Below are positions 36,652 through 50,400 of a stretch of DNA of 64,000 nucleotides, in pieces. The notes under the pieces were generated by a model. It did not search any database and was not told the DNA's origin. It saw nothing but the letters and a program-made list of their open reading frames with translations. The stretch covers positions 280,119,206 to 280,183,205 of the forward strand of contig NC_092872.1 in NCBI RefSeq assembly GCF_028372415.1, given 5' to 3'. Source of the stretch: Notamacropus eugenii. Lineage: Eukaryota; Chordata; Mammalia; Diprotodontia; Macropodidae. Each line of letters opens with the position of its first letter. Within the stretch, counting starts at the first letter, position 1. The position numbers and the translations under genes are program-made.

Positions 36652-39600
36652 CAGTTTTGATGAAATGGCTAAATATGACCTCGTTGCCACCTTGAATTTC
36701 ATTATGAACAAAACTAGCCAGGAGCAACTGTATTATGTGGGCCATGCCCAGGGCACCACCATTGGTAAGTGTAGATTGATGGGCATCAATCAAGTCAACA
36801 AGAAGGAATTAAGCACCTACTATGTGTTAGAAACTATGCTGAGTACTGGGGAAGTAGATTCTAAAGATGTGGATGAAAGACAGTGAGGAGATCGGGATGA
36901 TGCCACACTTATAAACCTAGGGGACTGGTTGTAAGGATGGTGGTACCTTCAATGGAAATGGGAAGTCTGGGAAAGGGTTTGGGTGGAAAGGTAATGAGAT
37001 TGATTGTGGACACATTGAGTTGGAGATGCTGCAGGACAGCCAATTAAAAAGGTATGTCGGGCAGCCAGGGATAGGGAACTGAAGCTCAGGGTGGAGTCAT
37101 GAGGGCTTTGTTACAAGTTGCAGAAATTTAGGAATCATCTATCTCAAGATGATAATTAAATCTCATGAAGCCATGAAGACAGGATTGAGAGAGAATAGGA
37201 GGAGGCCAAGTATAGAGGCTTTCAGAATACCCACAATTCTAGGGTGAGATAGGGATGGTGACCTGGAAAGAACATGGAGGAGGAGAAGCCAGACAGGAAA
37301 CAGGGGAACCAGGAGATGGCATCTAGGAATAAAGTGTAACAGAGATCAAGAAGGCCAAGTCTGCACAAAAGACCCAGATCTGCCAAATAAGAGGACATGA
37401 GTACATCAGAGAGAACAATTTTGGCTGATTTGGTAGATGATAAGCCAGGCTGCAAAGAGCAGAAGAGACGATGAGGTCAGACCACTTTTTTTCTAGGAGT
37501 TTGCCTGAGAAAGGAAGGGGAGACATACAGGAAAGTAATTTTACTTTCTCTACTTCAAGTTGTTTTTTTTAAGGATTGGGGACCTCTGGGCATGGTTCTT
37601 GATCTCAGTCTTAAAGAGTAAATGTGAAGATTCTTGGCTCAACTAGGTTCTGTCCTTGACCTGTAATTGGCTGAATCAAAATAAAGGAGACAGGTATAGA
37701 ATTCAGTTCCTGGAGTCAGATTCCTTGTAAGGAAATGAATAAGCCAGAAAGGGTCCAGAGGAAGAAGTCAGACCAGGCCACATGAGGAGATGGAACTTAG
37801 GTAGTTCCATCTGGAGAAAAGAGGACAGGGGGGAGGGAGGAGGAGTCATGATAGCTGCTTTCAAGTATTTGGAGACCTGTTCTGTGGAAGGACAGGAAGG
37901 AAATCCTGAGATGAGACTTGTTTTATTTGGCTCTTGGACAGCTAAGTGGCTCCACAGTAGATAAAGTGCCAGGCCTGGGGTCAGAAAGATTCACCTTCCT
38001 CAGTTCAAATCCATCCTCAGCTGCTTGCTAGCTGTGTGACCCTGGGCAAGTCACTTAACCCTGTTTGCCTTAGTTTTCCTCATCTGTAAAATGATCTGGA
38101 GAAGAGAATGCAAACCAATCCAATATCTTTGCCAAAAAAACACCAAATGGGGTCATGAAGAGTCAGACAACACTGAGAAAAGACTGAACGATAACAAGCT
38201 GGCACAAATAGAACTAATTCAAGGATGTTGCAAGGAAGCACATTTTAGCTTGATATAATTATAAATTTCTAAACACTGAGAGTGATTCCAGAGGGGAGGG
38301 AGTCTCTAGCCCCAGGCTGGATAACCATTTGCTAGCCAAGTGATACAGTGTATTGAATATTGGATCTGGAATTAGGTAGGCCTAAGTTTAAATCCTGCCT
38401 CAGGAACTTACTAGCTGTGTAGCCCTGGACAATTAATTTTACCTCTGTTTGCCTCAGTTTCCTGATCTGTAAAAGGGGATCTGCCATTTAGCATCTACTA
38501 CAATTGTGTAAGGATTAAATAAGATAACATATATGTGAAGGGTTTTGCCAATGGTAAAGTTCTCTTATTCATCAAGTATGCTATCAATGAAATTCTTATT
38601 CAAATAAAAGTTAGGTGAGGGGGCTTTTGAGGCCCCTTCCAGCTCCAAGGTGCCCTTGGTGCCATGTTGAGGCAACCCATTCTTTACCATGAAGACTCCC
38701 TACTAATTTTGCCTGGTGACAAGGGCTTTGAGAATGCCTCAATATAATTGATGGCATTATAGGTATATGCCTGACCCTAAACTATATTTACTCATTTTCT
38801 CAATATAGTTTAATCTTGGTTCTAACAGATAAGGCTAATTAAAAACTGAGAAGTACCCTTAACTAGAAAGAAGAGATTCCTGAATGTCCCTCTCAGAGCT
38901 ACATTTTGCCTTTATGTCCACACAACAGGAGAAAGACTGCACCATCGAAGCTTGGTCCAACTCACCAGTGTCCAACATCTGTCCCAAATCAGGCTAGTAA
39001 AGGTGCACAATTCCAGGTGACTCAGTAGTCACTGCATCAAAGTCATGAGGAACTGTGACCCCATAGGTCACTAGACAAACACTTCTTCCATCATCCTTCT
39101 CCCCATGGAGATCATCTAAGAGTAAAATGGTTGATCCTAGCATTTCTTTCTACTCATTCATATCAATAGCTATGGCTCTGCCTTTTTGTAGTTATGACCC
39201 AGGACTAGTTATTTTCCTTTTAGGGGCCTCAGTTTCCTTATGTGAGTTCCAAGTTTAACCCCAGCTCCAAATCCCATGGTAGATTGAACAGAGCACTACA
39301 CCTAGAGCCAGGAAGACTCCTCTCCCTGAGTTCAAATCTGACCTCAGACACTTATTAGCTGTGTGGTCTTGGGCAAGTCACTTAATCCTGCTTGCCTCAG
39401 TTTCCTCATTTGTAAGATGAGCTGGAGAAGGAAATGGCCAGTCTCCTTGCCAAGAAAACACCAAATGGAGTCACAAAGAGTCAGAAAAGACTAAAAACAA
39501 CAACTCCTACCCTGGGATTCTTATTCCTACTACTCTTGGTTTCATCCTCTGTGGGTTCAAGATGATTGGAAAAGAACTATCATTAATCAATCACTTACTC

Positions 39601-39983
39601 TCATCCAGCTTTTGCAGCATTCTCCACCAATCCAAAGCTGGCTGAGAGGATCAAGATTTTTTTTGCCTTGGCTCCAATGGTCTCAGTACAACACAGCAGG
39701 GGCCCCCTAAAGACCCTGATGTCCATCCCTACATTCTTACTCAAGGTAAGTGAATCCTGGAACTTGTCAACAATAGACCAAATAATAACCTTAATTGACA
39801 TCATTTAGGGCACAGGGAAGGGTCTCAGGATAATGTCATAAGTAGTAGATTTCATTAGTAGCAGATTTCATATCCCATAACACCAGCAGCTTCTTACAAG
39901 GGTCCTTTGTTCCAATTTTCCTCACCAGTGTCATAGGAACATTCATTTGAAACTGGATTTAGAATTTTAGAATTCAATTAGTC

Positions 39984-40037
<54 letters not shown>

Positions 40038-43000
40038 CCTCTTTCCTTTCCTCCTTCCCTCCCCCTTTCTCTCCCTTTTTCTGGTTCACTCTCCATCTGT
40101 CTCATAAATACACACACATACACACACAGATGCATGGGTATATGTGCATATGTTTTTGTATAAGCTTCATTTCTAAACCTATCTATCCCCCAGCCAGTCT
40201 ACTCCTGTGGTCCACAAGAAAAGGGAGGAGGCTCATTTTTTCATCTCCTCTCCAGGTCTGAGCTTGGTTATTATGACATAATGTTAAGTTTTCTGATATT
40301 CTTCCCATGTACACTGTTGCGGTCAGTCATTATGTACTTTGTTTTCCTGGTTCTTCTTGCTTTATTCTGTATCAGTTCATAGTGATCTTCTTGTACTTCT
40401 CTGAATTCTCCACATTCTCCACATTCATCATGTCTTATGGCCTAGTCATATTCTACTACATGCTCATACCACAGTTTGTTGTTATAAACATCTTGTTTTT
40501 AACTTCATTTTCCAAATGAAGAAACTGAGGCCTAAAGAGATGAGGGGACTGGACTAGGATCATAGAACTTGTAAGGAGCACTGTTAGGATTGGAGCCCAG
40601 ATCCTCCTGTTTCATTCCAGTTCTTTCCAGGGCACAAGGCTTACCTCTTATGAGCAAAGTCAGAACTCTTTCCATTGTTACAAATGAAGGTAGTACTGGG
40701 ATATAATTTATCCAAGGTCAGAATCCTAGAAATGCTTTCATTTTAAGGCCCTGTTCCTTTTTTTGTGCTTTTAATTATTATTTTTTTAAATTAAGCATTT
40801 GTTGTTTGAACCTCCCACTCACCTCTCTCAATGAAAAAGAAAACTACTTCTATCTAATATGTGCCATGTGACTTTTGGTCCTGCAAGCTTCCTGCCAGAA
40901 GCACAGTAGGGTTGGAGGCAGCTGAGGGAACCTGCACAGACACTTGGCAGAAGCAGCAATAATTTCACCCCTTCCTTAATTCCACACCCACCCTAGACAC
41001 TCTCAGGACAGAGATTCTTCCATACCCTGTTCACAAGGAAGTTCTGAAGCCAAATGACTGCCAAGACAAGCAAAGGATCTTTTTGCCTCTATACTCCAGT
41101 CCCAGCTTCCATTTCTATCACATCCTTATGGCTTGCAAAACGCTTTCCTCACCACCACCTAGAAGAGAGCTGGTACAAGTATATTTATTTATTCTCATCT
41201 TCATTTCAGAGGCACTTGAGCAAGATGACCCAGCTGATAAGTGAGCCACTCACCTGATTCCAACCCAAGTGTTCCTCTGATAACAAAGCTAGTGACCTTT
41301 TCACAACACCCTTGGGCTTCATAAATGTGAGATGTGGTAACTCAGCAGCCTTCTGTGGGTCTCATTGTTTTCAGCTACTGTAGTAACCATTGGAATTTTG
41401 GTGATCTGTGACCTACCATCCCCAGGCTCTGGGCTTACACGAACCTAGGCCAGTTTTGGAGGTGGCCTCTCTGAATCATTTCCCCTTGATTTACTTTACC
41501 CTTCACTCAAGATTACCTCAGCGAACCTCAGAATGTAGAATTGTGTATCATGAGAATTGTGTCAACTTTCACTGATATGAGTAAACAGTATCACAGTTCC
41601 TATGCAAATATCCAAGGTATCAATCCAAGGTATGGCAATCCCTTCATTTCTTCTTCCCCCCACCTCCAAATAAAATGAAAAAAATTACCATGAAGATTGA
41701 ACATAGACAATAGAAGATCAACATGGAGTCACCTTCCACTTGGGTAAATACTACCTCTGATTGGGAACCAATGCAATCACCTAGACCCTTGCCTGCCCTT
41801 TGTGGTTTTGCCCTTCCCCTTGCAAGGAAAATGGACTTTGTAATGCTGGAGACAACTTGAGATAGTCTGGAGTTGCACATTCATCCCCCGAACCCAGTTA
41901 AAGAGTCTCTAGCCTCATGGCACTGCCCATAATACATGGAATCTCTCCAAGAAGGAAAGAAATTTGTGGTTTCTAGTGAGGCGATGTCATAACATTCAGT
42001 TAAATCCTTTCTTCTTCCCAGGAACTCATACTATGCTATCTGAGTTACCCTCAGCAGGGAAACACATTTGGGATGGCTAGAAAGACACCTCCCTTTGGAA
42101 AGCTCTGATCATCATAGTGATTTTGTATATATTTATAATTGTTTCCTTATATTTTTCCTCTTTGTAACTTCTCTGCATTTCTCCTAGATTTCCCCTCTAA
42201 GACCAAGCAGAGCCAGTGTAATTCTTCCTTCAGACACTAGGAGACACCTTTCATGCCCCACCCAGGACTTCTCCAAGTTAAATATCGCCATTTCTTTCAA
42301 CCAAGAACTGATGTGTGGCATGATTTTGATGTTCTCCAGTCTAACTGCCCCATCTTTGACTGATTTCCTCCGGAAAGATAGAGCTCCAAACTGGATAGAA
42401 CATCCTAGATGTTTTCCAACAAGACATAAGTTAAGCTGTCCAAAAGATAAATGGGGCTGACAGGGGAGTTCCTAGGTTCCCCTACACTGGGAATCTCTGA
42501 TGCAAAGCTTGATGTGTTAAGGCTGATTCTGGCTCAGATACATGTTGGGTTTTGAGAGCCCTTAAGCCTCCTTCTAACTTTGAGATTCTTTGATCTTTTG
42601 TCTATGGTTTTTGTTCATGTCTTGACTTCTCGTTCACTTACCCTGGGACCTGGTATGCAACATGATTTAAGCGTGCTTGACTCAGTATGATTTATGCACT
42701 ATTCTAATCCCCTGGTATCTGCCTAGTATTCTGGAACAATTTTGGGGAGGCAGTGCTTCCCCTGGAATAACTTAGTTTTGTGATATTCCTCCTCACCCTG
42801 ACTTGCTCTCAAAGGGCCAGAGATAGTCATATGTACGCATTTTAGCTGACTGGACAACATTTATTTCAAGCTGAAATTAAGGATTCATGATTGATCCCTG
42901 GGTTGAAATACAGCTCTAGTTCTAAGTAGTTCTTCTGCAAGGAGGATGGAGTGGGGTGAGGTGAGGGTGGAATGAGGTGACTTCTTCATTCATTCTCTAT

Positions 43001-46000
43001 CGGGGATGGTACCTGAAAGACTTGGTTCAATTCTTTCCTCTTCACCCAACTATATTCATAGTCCATGGTCATCAGTCATCAGAGCACTAGATAAAACTGA
43101 AATAATATGGACAGCCTCAGTTTCCATGTATATAAAATGAGAGGGTTGGACTAGATGGCCTCTAAGTTCACTTCCAGGTCAGGAAAGGACTTTTACTCTT
43201 CTAGCATTCAGTTCCTTCATCATCATGTGGCTTGTTCTTTTGGTCTCATTCTGGGCCTTGACTTTTGTTCTTGAGGTATTACTTTTAGAGTCACCTGCAA
43301 CTCAGTTCTCTAAGTACCAGAAGTACTGGGACTAATCTGTATTTTATGGCACTCAGCCCCAGATGACATTGTTATATAATGTTTCTGATCTGGACAAAGA
43401 ACCATGTTTTCTGGGCATCAGTTTCCTCCTGAGTCAAATGAAGAGACTGGACTAAGGGATCATTAAGGTTTGTCTTAGGTTTAGAACTGTAATCACATGA
43501 TTTTATAAGTTGCACCCTGGTCTATTACTGACTACCTGTGAGATGTTGGACAATTTCCTTATCCTCTCTGGTCCTCAGTTTCCTTATGTGGAAAAAGAAG
43601 AGTTCGGTCTCAAGGTCCCTTCCAGCTCAATATCTACTGAGCTACTCTGATTACTTTTCAAAGTCACTACAAGGAGAGAGGGCACTTGGAAATAGATGCC
43701 AAGAAGAAACAGAATGAAAGGGTAAAGAGAGCAGTGACCTGAACATGTCTTACTTAACCATTTTCATCTTTCCCATCTCAGCAGAGGGTAGTTCAGGACA
43801 GCTGCACTTGAGGGATGCTACAGTCCCAATGTTTTTTGTTTTGTTGTGTTTCATTTCACTTTCCCAGGTTATCTTTGGTACAAAGGAGTTGTTCCCAAAG
43901 TCTGCCTTCAATCAGTTCCTTAGCAGCCAAGTGTGCAACAGCAAAGGGTTCAATTTTCTCTGTACAGACTTTCTCTTCCGTGTATATGGATATGATCGGG
44001 AAAACATTAACATGGTAGGTGTCTACTCCTTCTCCCTGACAACAGAGAGGAGCTCTCCTGCTCTCCTTCTCATCTTTCTTAATATAATTGTTATTTTTTA
44101 TTTTATTTATAGAACCCTACTAAGATGCAGTGTGGTACAATGAACAGATACTAGACTCAGAGTCAGGAGATCCTGAGTTCAAATATCGCCTCTGATATTT
44201 GTGAATTATGAGAGCCTGAGGAAACCATTTAACTATTTAGGTGCTTCCAGACACCATTTAGGACTTACTAGTGGATATCTGCATTCATGGAGAGAGTTCC
44301 CACACTGGAAGTATTCAGCACTGACTAAATGAGAAATCTTTCCCAGAATTACTGTCAAGAGTTATTGGGATTCAAGGGATCGAAATAACACAGAGAGAAG
44401 AAAGCATACAAGAATTTAAAATTCAGAACAATGACACATGGTCATGGGATTTTAGAGACTATTCTCAGTGTGGGAAGTCAGGAGTGGAGCTCAGCAAAGA
44501 GATGGATGAATTGTTATAAACATATGTGGATTGGAGAGTCAACTGAGCTTAGGGAGTTGATGAGTTAAACCAGAAGAGTATTGAGGAAGAGTCCCAGGAC
44601 AAGTCCTGACAGACACCCATGCCTAAGGAACAAAAAACTTGGCTGCTGGAAATAGGACCAAGAATCTGAAATGATCTGTGACAAAGTAGAGAAAGTCTGT
44701 AGGAGAGGTGGTCACCAGAGTCAAACACTGGGCAAAGATCAAGGAGGATGAGAACCATGAAAAACCATTGGATTTAGCAATAACAGATCTCTGATCAACT
44801 TGGAGAGAGTAGTTTCAGTTGAGTGCTGGAGTCAGAAGCCAGATCACAAGGGGTTGAGAAGTGAGATGGAGGGCACCAGGTAGACCCAATGAAAATGGAT
44901 AACTTCTTCTAGAACCCAGTCTTTGAACAGGGAGGAGATAAGAAGATGATGCGGTCAATTAAAGTGTTTTTTTTTAAGGATGGAGGAGACAGGTGTGATT
45001 TTAAGCAGCAAAGAAGCCAGAGGATAAAAATAGATGAAAGATCACTAAAAGTAACCAAGGCTTGGACTAGATGACTTCTGAGGTCTCTTTTGACTCTCAA
45101 ATTCTGTGATTTAGTAAAAGAAACAAGCTCCCTGAAAAAGTGAGGGGGTGGAGTCAAGGCTACACATGGAAGGGCCCTCTTTTCCAAAATTAAATGGAAG
45201 GAGAAGAGAGTAGGGGATGATGTTGAGGAGGTTTAAGGTATAGTGTTAGGGAGAACAGAGAGATCACAACAGACTGCTTAATTTCTTTTTTCTTGGGTGG
45301 TATGGTCAATGTTAACATATGAGTCAGGAATCTCAGCTGATAGGGAGGGGAAGGGTGACATAGATGGTGTGAAGAAGAAAGATAAGGTTTGGAACGGATC
45401 CTATGCGAAGTACAATAAACACTATTGGGAAAGAGCAAAAGAAGACTGGCATGAATCAGAGAATTGAAATTAGACAACACAAGGGGATCCTGTCAGCATA
45501 GTTGTGTGATTTCCTCCAGCAGATTCATGAGCATGCACACCCCTCTTAATCTCTCAAGTTGGGTTCTTTTAGTTTTGAGGACTCACTTTCTCCATCTGTA
45601 AAATAAGGCATTCATATCATAATATGGGTAGAAAGAAAGTTGGATTTGGAATTCGAAGACCTGGGTTGAATCCCAGATATGGGATTAATACCTCTGTGCT
45701 ACTGAGTACATCATTTTGCCTTGTTCTTCATCTGCAAGATGAAGGGATTGTACTTGATCTAAGGATCCTTCCAGCATTAAATCTGATTGTACAGTCATTC
45801 TTTCCTTTTGTGAAAGAAACAGACTCCAAATGCCCTCATGGCTTCCTCTCACTACTAAGAGCATCCCTGAATCTAGAGTATACCAATAGGCATCTACTGA
45901 ACTTCTCCACACTTGGCAGGGTTCAGTTCATAAATGGGGCAAAGATGGAGAGGGAATCCATTCCAGGCCTTGGGGATAGCCTTGCAAAAGCCTGGAGATA

Positions 46001-47354
46001 GGAGATAGGAAGGTTGTGTATGGATTTCAGAGGAGTGATCAATATCTCAGAGGGGCTGGCTGACTTTCAGATTGCTAACCTAGCCTACCAGAAGCTATTT
46101 CATGTGTGAATGGCATCACAATTCATTTTCCCACAATGGTTTACAGAATTTTTATTCCTACTTCACTCTTTTGTCTACATCCTATTCCTGACTTGGTCCA
46201 GCCTCAGAGAAAGTGAAGTGAAGATTTTAAAACTTCATGACTTTTGGCAAGACCTTTTCCCTTTTGTGCCTCAGTATCCTTCTCTGTCAAATGAGGGAGT
46301 GGGTGAGGTGATGTGGTAAAAAGTCTCTCCAAACTCTAAGTACTAGAATTGGAGACTGAGAAAACAGAAGAACAAAAATACCATCCATTCAGAGTGGGAA
46401 TATTTGCCCCAAAGTATCTATATCCCTTCAAGTTCACTTCTTTCCCAAATTGCCCCTTCTTGTAACTAAAAGACAGAGATACAACCTTCTTTCTTTCCCA
46501 GAGTCGCTTAGATGTCTATCTGTCCCAGAACCCAGCCAGAACCTCTGTTCAGAACATAGTCCACTGGAGTCAGGTAAGAATCCAAAAATCTTTGTTGGCA
46601 CCAAGATCACGTACTTGGTCCTTAAGAACTCTTTGTGAAAAGAGGGACACCATTACTGGGGGTGGAAGAGGGGGAGAAGATTCATGTTTGGCAGCATATG
46701 AAACCAAATCCATATCATAGCTGCAATCTGTCTCAGCAGCCTGGGGCATCTGGTACTCTCTTTATGGATGTAGAGTAGGTTAATGTTTCACTTTCATATT
46801 TTTTCTTTACTATTAGATTCTCCAGGTTGTGAAGGTAGAGTGGAAAGAGCCTTGACTTTAATTCAGAGGACCTCAGTTCATATTTCATTTGGTGCTTACT
46901 GATGGAAAAACTGGCAACAAACCATTTGACTCCCCTGGGACTCAGTTTCCTCATGTATAAAATAAGAGGGTTGGGCTAGATAACCTCTGAGTAGCCAGAT
47001 TTAGGATTTTATAGTTGGTCTGTACTTTTGTTTTTATTTTGAACTTGAAAAGTAAAATAAATACACAACAAGAAAAGAAAACATATTATAAACTTAAACA
47101 TTGAAACAAAAACAAAATAAGAAAAGAAAAAAAAAACACTGTCACCTGCCCAGCAGAACATTAGAGGGGATTCAAAATATGCAATAAATTTTCATTTCAA
47201 GAAGCTTACTTAAGGAATACTCATAGTGATTGTGCTCAGAGCTGTCCATCTTGTCTTTGCTTCCTTGTGAGATTTCTTTTGTTCTCTGCTGAGCACTTTT
47301 TACTTTGTTCTTTTTCCCCCTTTCCCCCGTCAAAGAAGGCTACAATTAAGCACT

Positions 47355-47402
<48 letters not shown>

Positions 47403-50400
47403 TATGTGTGCATGCACACACAGAAACACATATATGCATATATACACACATATATATGTGTATGTGTGCATGCACACACCGAAACATATATATGTATATA
47501 TATACATACACATATATACATATATATGACTACATACATATAAATAGATGTAAATATCTATAATTATACTCGTACATAGATATATACATTTACATGCATC
47601 TGTAAGACTATGAAATAGTAATTTGTCCCCTGTTTCTGTGAGGATGCATAATCTCTTCCTGCACAATTTCAAGTCTTTCCATATTTTTCCAAGTTCACCA
47701 ACTGATTTTTTCCTATATGATAGCAACATTCTAACCTTATACTGTCTAGTTATTTTAAATAATCTAAGACAATATTGATGAATATGTCTGACATCTGGAG
47801 TAGTTTCCTGTTTTTCTCTTTTGATTAAAAGTCTATTTTAGCTTTAACTTTCTGTGAAATCATGTGGCTTTACTTTTACAATCCTATCATACTCAAGTCA
47901 ACCTCAATCTTTCTCGCAAACTACCCAATTACTAATAACAATCTTAGACATACATTTTACATTCCCTCATATAAAAAGTAAACAGTCTGTCTCTATTGAT
48001 ATGTAGCTTATATTTCTTTTGGCTCTTGTATGTCAAATCTATTTAGTGTTTTTTTGCAAACAAGACCTGAAAGTCTGACAGTTCTATTTTTTTTCAGTCA
48101 GGATTATGTGTAATTTTGCCAGGTGTGATATTTTTGGCTGCAACTCCAGGTCTTCTGTTTTTCAATATATAGTGTTTCAAGACCTGCTAGATCTTATGTG
48201 ACTCCAATTGTGGCACCACCATATTTAAATTGTCTTTTTCTCTTGTTCTTCATGATATTTCATCCTTGATCTGGAAGTTTCAGAATTTGACTATGATATT
48301 CCCATAGGTTTTTCTCGTAGGATCTCTTTCTGGTGGTGATTGGTAGATTTTCTGTTTCTACTTTCCCCTCTTGTTCTAATGCTTCAGGATAATTTTCTTT
48401 AATTATTTCTTGTATTATTGTATCAAGATTTTTTTTGTTGCAGTTTTCAGGTAGTTCGATTATTCTTATATTCTCTCTTTTCAATCTGTTTTCTAGATCA
48501 GTTGTTTTTCAATTGAGAATTTTCACATTCTCTTCTATTTGTTCATTCTTTATATTTTGTTTTATTATTTCTTGATCTTTTATAACTTTGCTGGCTTCCT
48601 GCTGTCCAATTCTGATTTTCAAGGACTTATTTTCTTCTTTAAGATTTGGGATCTCCTTTTTCTAATTGGTCTACTTTCTTTTCACAATCTTCTTTTTTTC
48701 TTGGATTGTTCTTGGGTTTTTAAATCTTTCTCTCAATCACTCTTATTTGATTTTTAAAATCATTTTGAATTTCTTCTATGAATTATTTTTGGGCAGGTGA
48801 CTATTTTACACTACTCTTTGGGATAGGAAAGGCTTCCTTTGCTTCAGTCTCCTCTTATGAAGTAGAACCCCAATCTTCTCTATTCTCATAATAACTTTAT
48901 ATAGGATTATTTGGTTGGATTATTTCTCCTTTGCCTGTTTATTTTTTTAATTTGTAGCAGTTTATTTTTTGCAATCACCTCTCATCTTAAGGTATTGGGG
49001 GTGGTGCTTCACATCCTCCATCAGTTCTCCCTCTGTCCTGGCACCTAAAACAAGGACTGCAGCCTCTTGTAAGTGCCCACAGTTAGCAGTATCTTTGCCC
49101 CACTTCTTCTTCACTCACTGGGCATGTACCGGTTCCTTCTTGCATCTCTGCAGTACATCTGGGTCTGGTATTCCTTGTCCGCAGAGGTTTCTTCCTCTGT
49201 TTCAGATGCCCAACTCTCCTCACTGTCCAGGAGGTAAAAGTTCCCATGGCTGGGGCCAAAGGCTGTCTCCCAACCCAAGTAACCCCAGAGCTCACTGCTT
49301 GTTGTCTAAGCAGAACTAGACCAGCGGTATTTACTCATTACAAAGACCAAAACTCATCTTAGGATTTTTCTTTGGGTCTTCTCCAATTGTCCCATGAGAA
49401 CCTCAATTCTGCCCCAACTCTTGTTTATTTTAAACTGCTCTATGTTCATCATCAGGCATTATTTTATCTTGTTTGTGGGGAAAATCCAAAGAGCTTGGAA
49501 TTTCCTGACCTACTCCATCATCTTAGTAGAATCCTCTCTGGGTCTGTATTTGTTAATAGTGTTCACAGAAAGAATTCCAAAATTTATGAATAAAGTAATT
49601 CCTTTTCTTTTAATTTTAGATGCTTCATTCCACAAAGTTCCAAGCTTATGACTGGGGGAATCCAGATCTTAATATGGCACATTTTAACCAGGTAGTTAAA
49701 TGTGTTTATGATTTGTGAAAGAGCCAATCCCTATGAAGGACATTGGTGACCAAAGCACGTGGAATCCTGACAACTAATACCCCTCCTCTGGTCAATTTCA
49801 GACAAATCTCAATGTCTCCATGTCAGAAAGTGGAACCAAGTAATTTCAATATTCTTCAACTGTTTACCACATCATAGCAGTTAAAGCTGAAGGAGACCTT
49901 AGATCATCTAATCTTTATCTACAGGGAAACTGAGGTCCAGAGGAGAACAGTGAGTTACCCAAGGTCAGACAGGCAAGGAATTTCATCATAAAAGAGTTGT
50001 AAGAGACCTAGGAGCTCAGAAAATTCCAACTCCCTATTTGACAGATAAGGAAATCAAGGCCTAGAGAAAGTTACTTGTTCATAGTCACATGGGTGCTAAG
50101 TGATGAGCTGATGTTCAAACCCAGGTCTTCAGTTAGATTCCATCATTTTCCTTATGGCATGGTACCTTTTGATAATAATTACAAAGTTATAACCTACATT
50201 TATAAAATACTTTAAAGTTTGCTAAATGCTTTACATTTCATTTGATCCTCACAACTCTCTTGCCAGACAGGTGCCATAATCATTCTTCATTTACAGATGA
50301 GAAAACTGAGGCAAGATAACTAAGTGTCTGAGGCAAGATTTGAACATAAGTCCTCCTGCCTCATTGTGTCACTTCATGGGTCAAGTAGGACATGTCACCT

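Noticed and set aside
47236-47729. Several frames rich in Cys-Val, His-Thr and Ile-Tyr
   Set aside because: Translations of the TG/CA/TA microsatellite.
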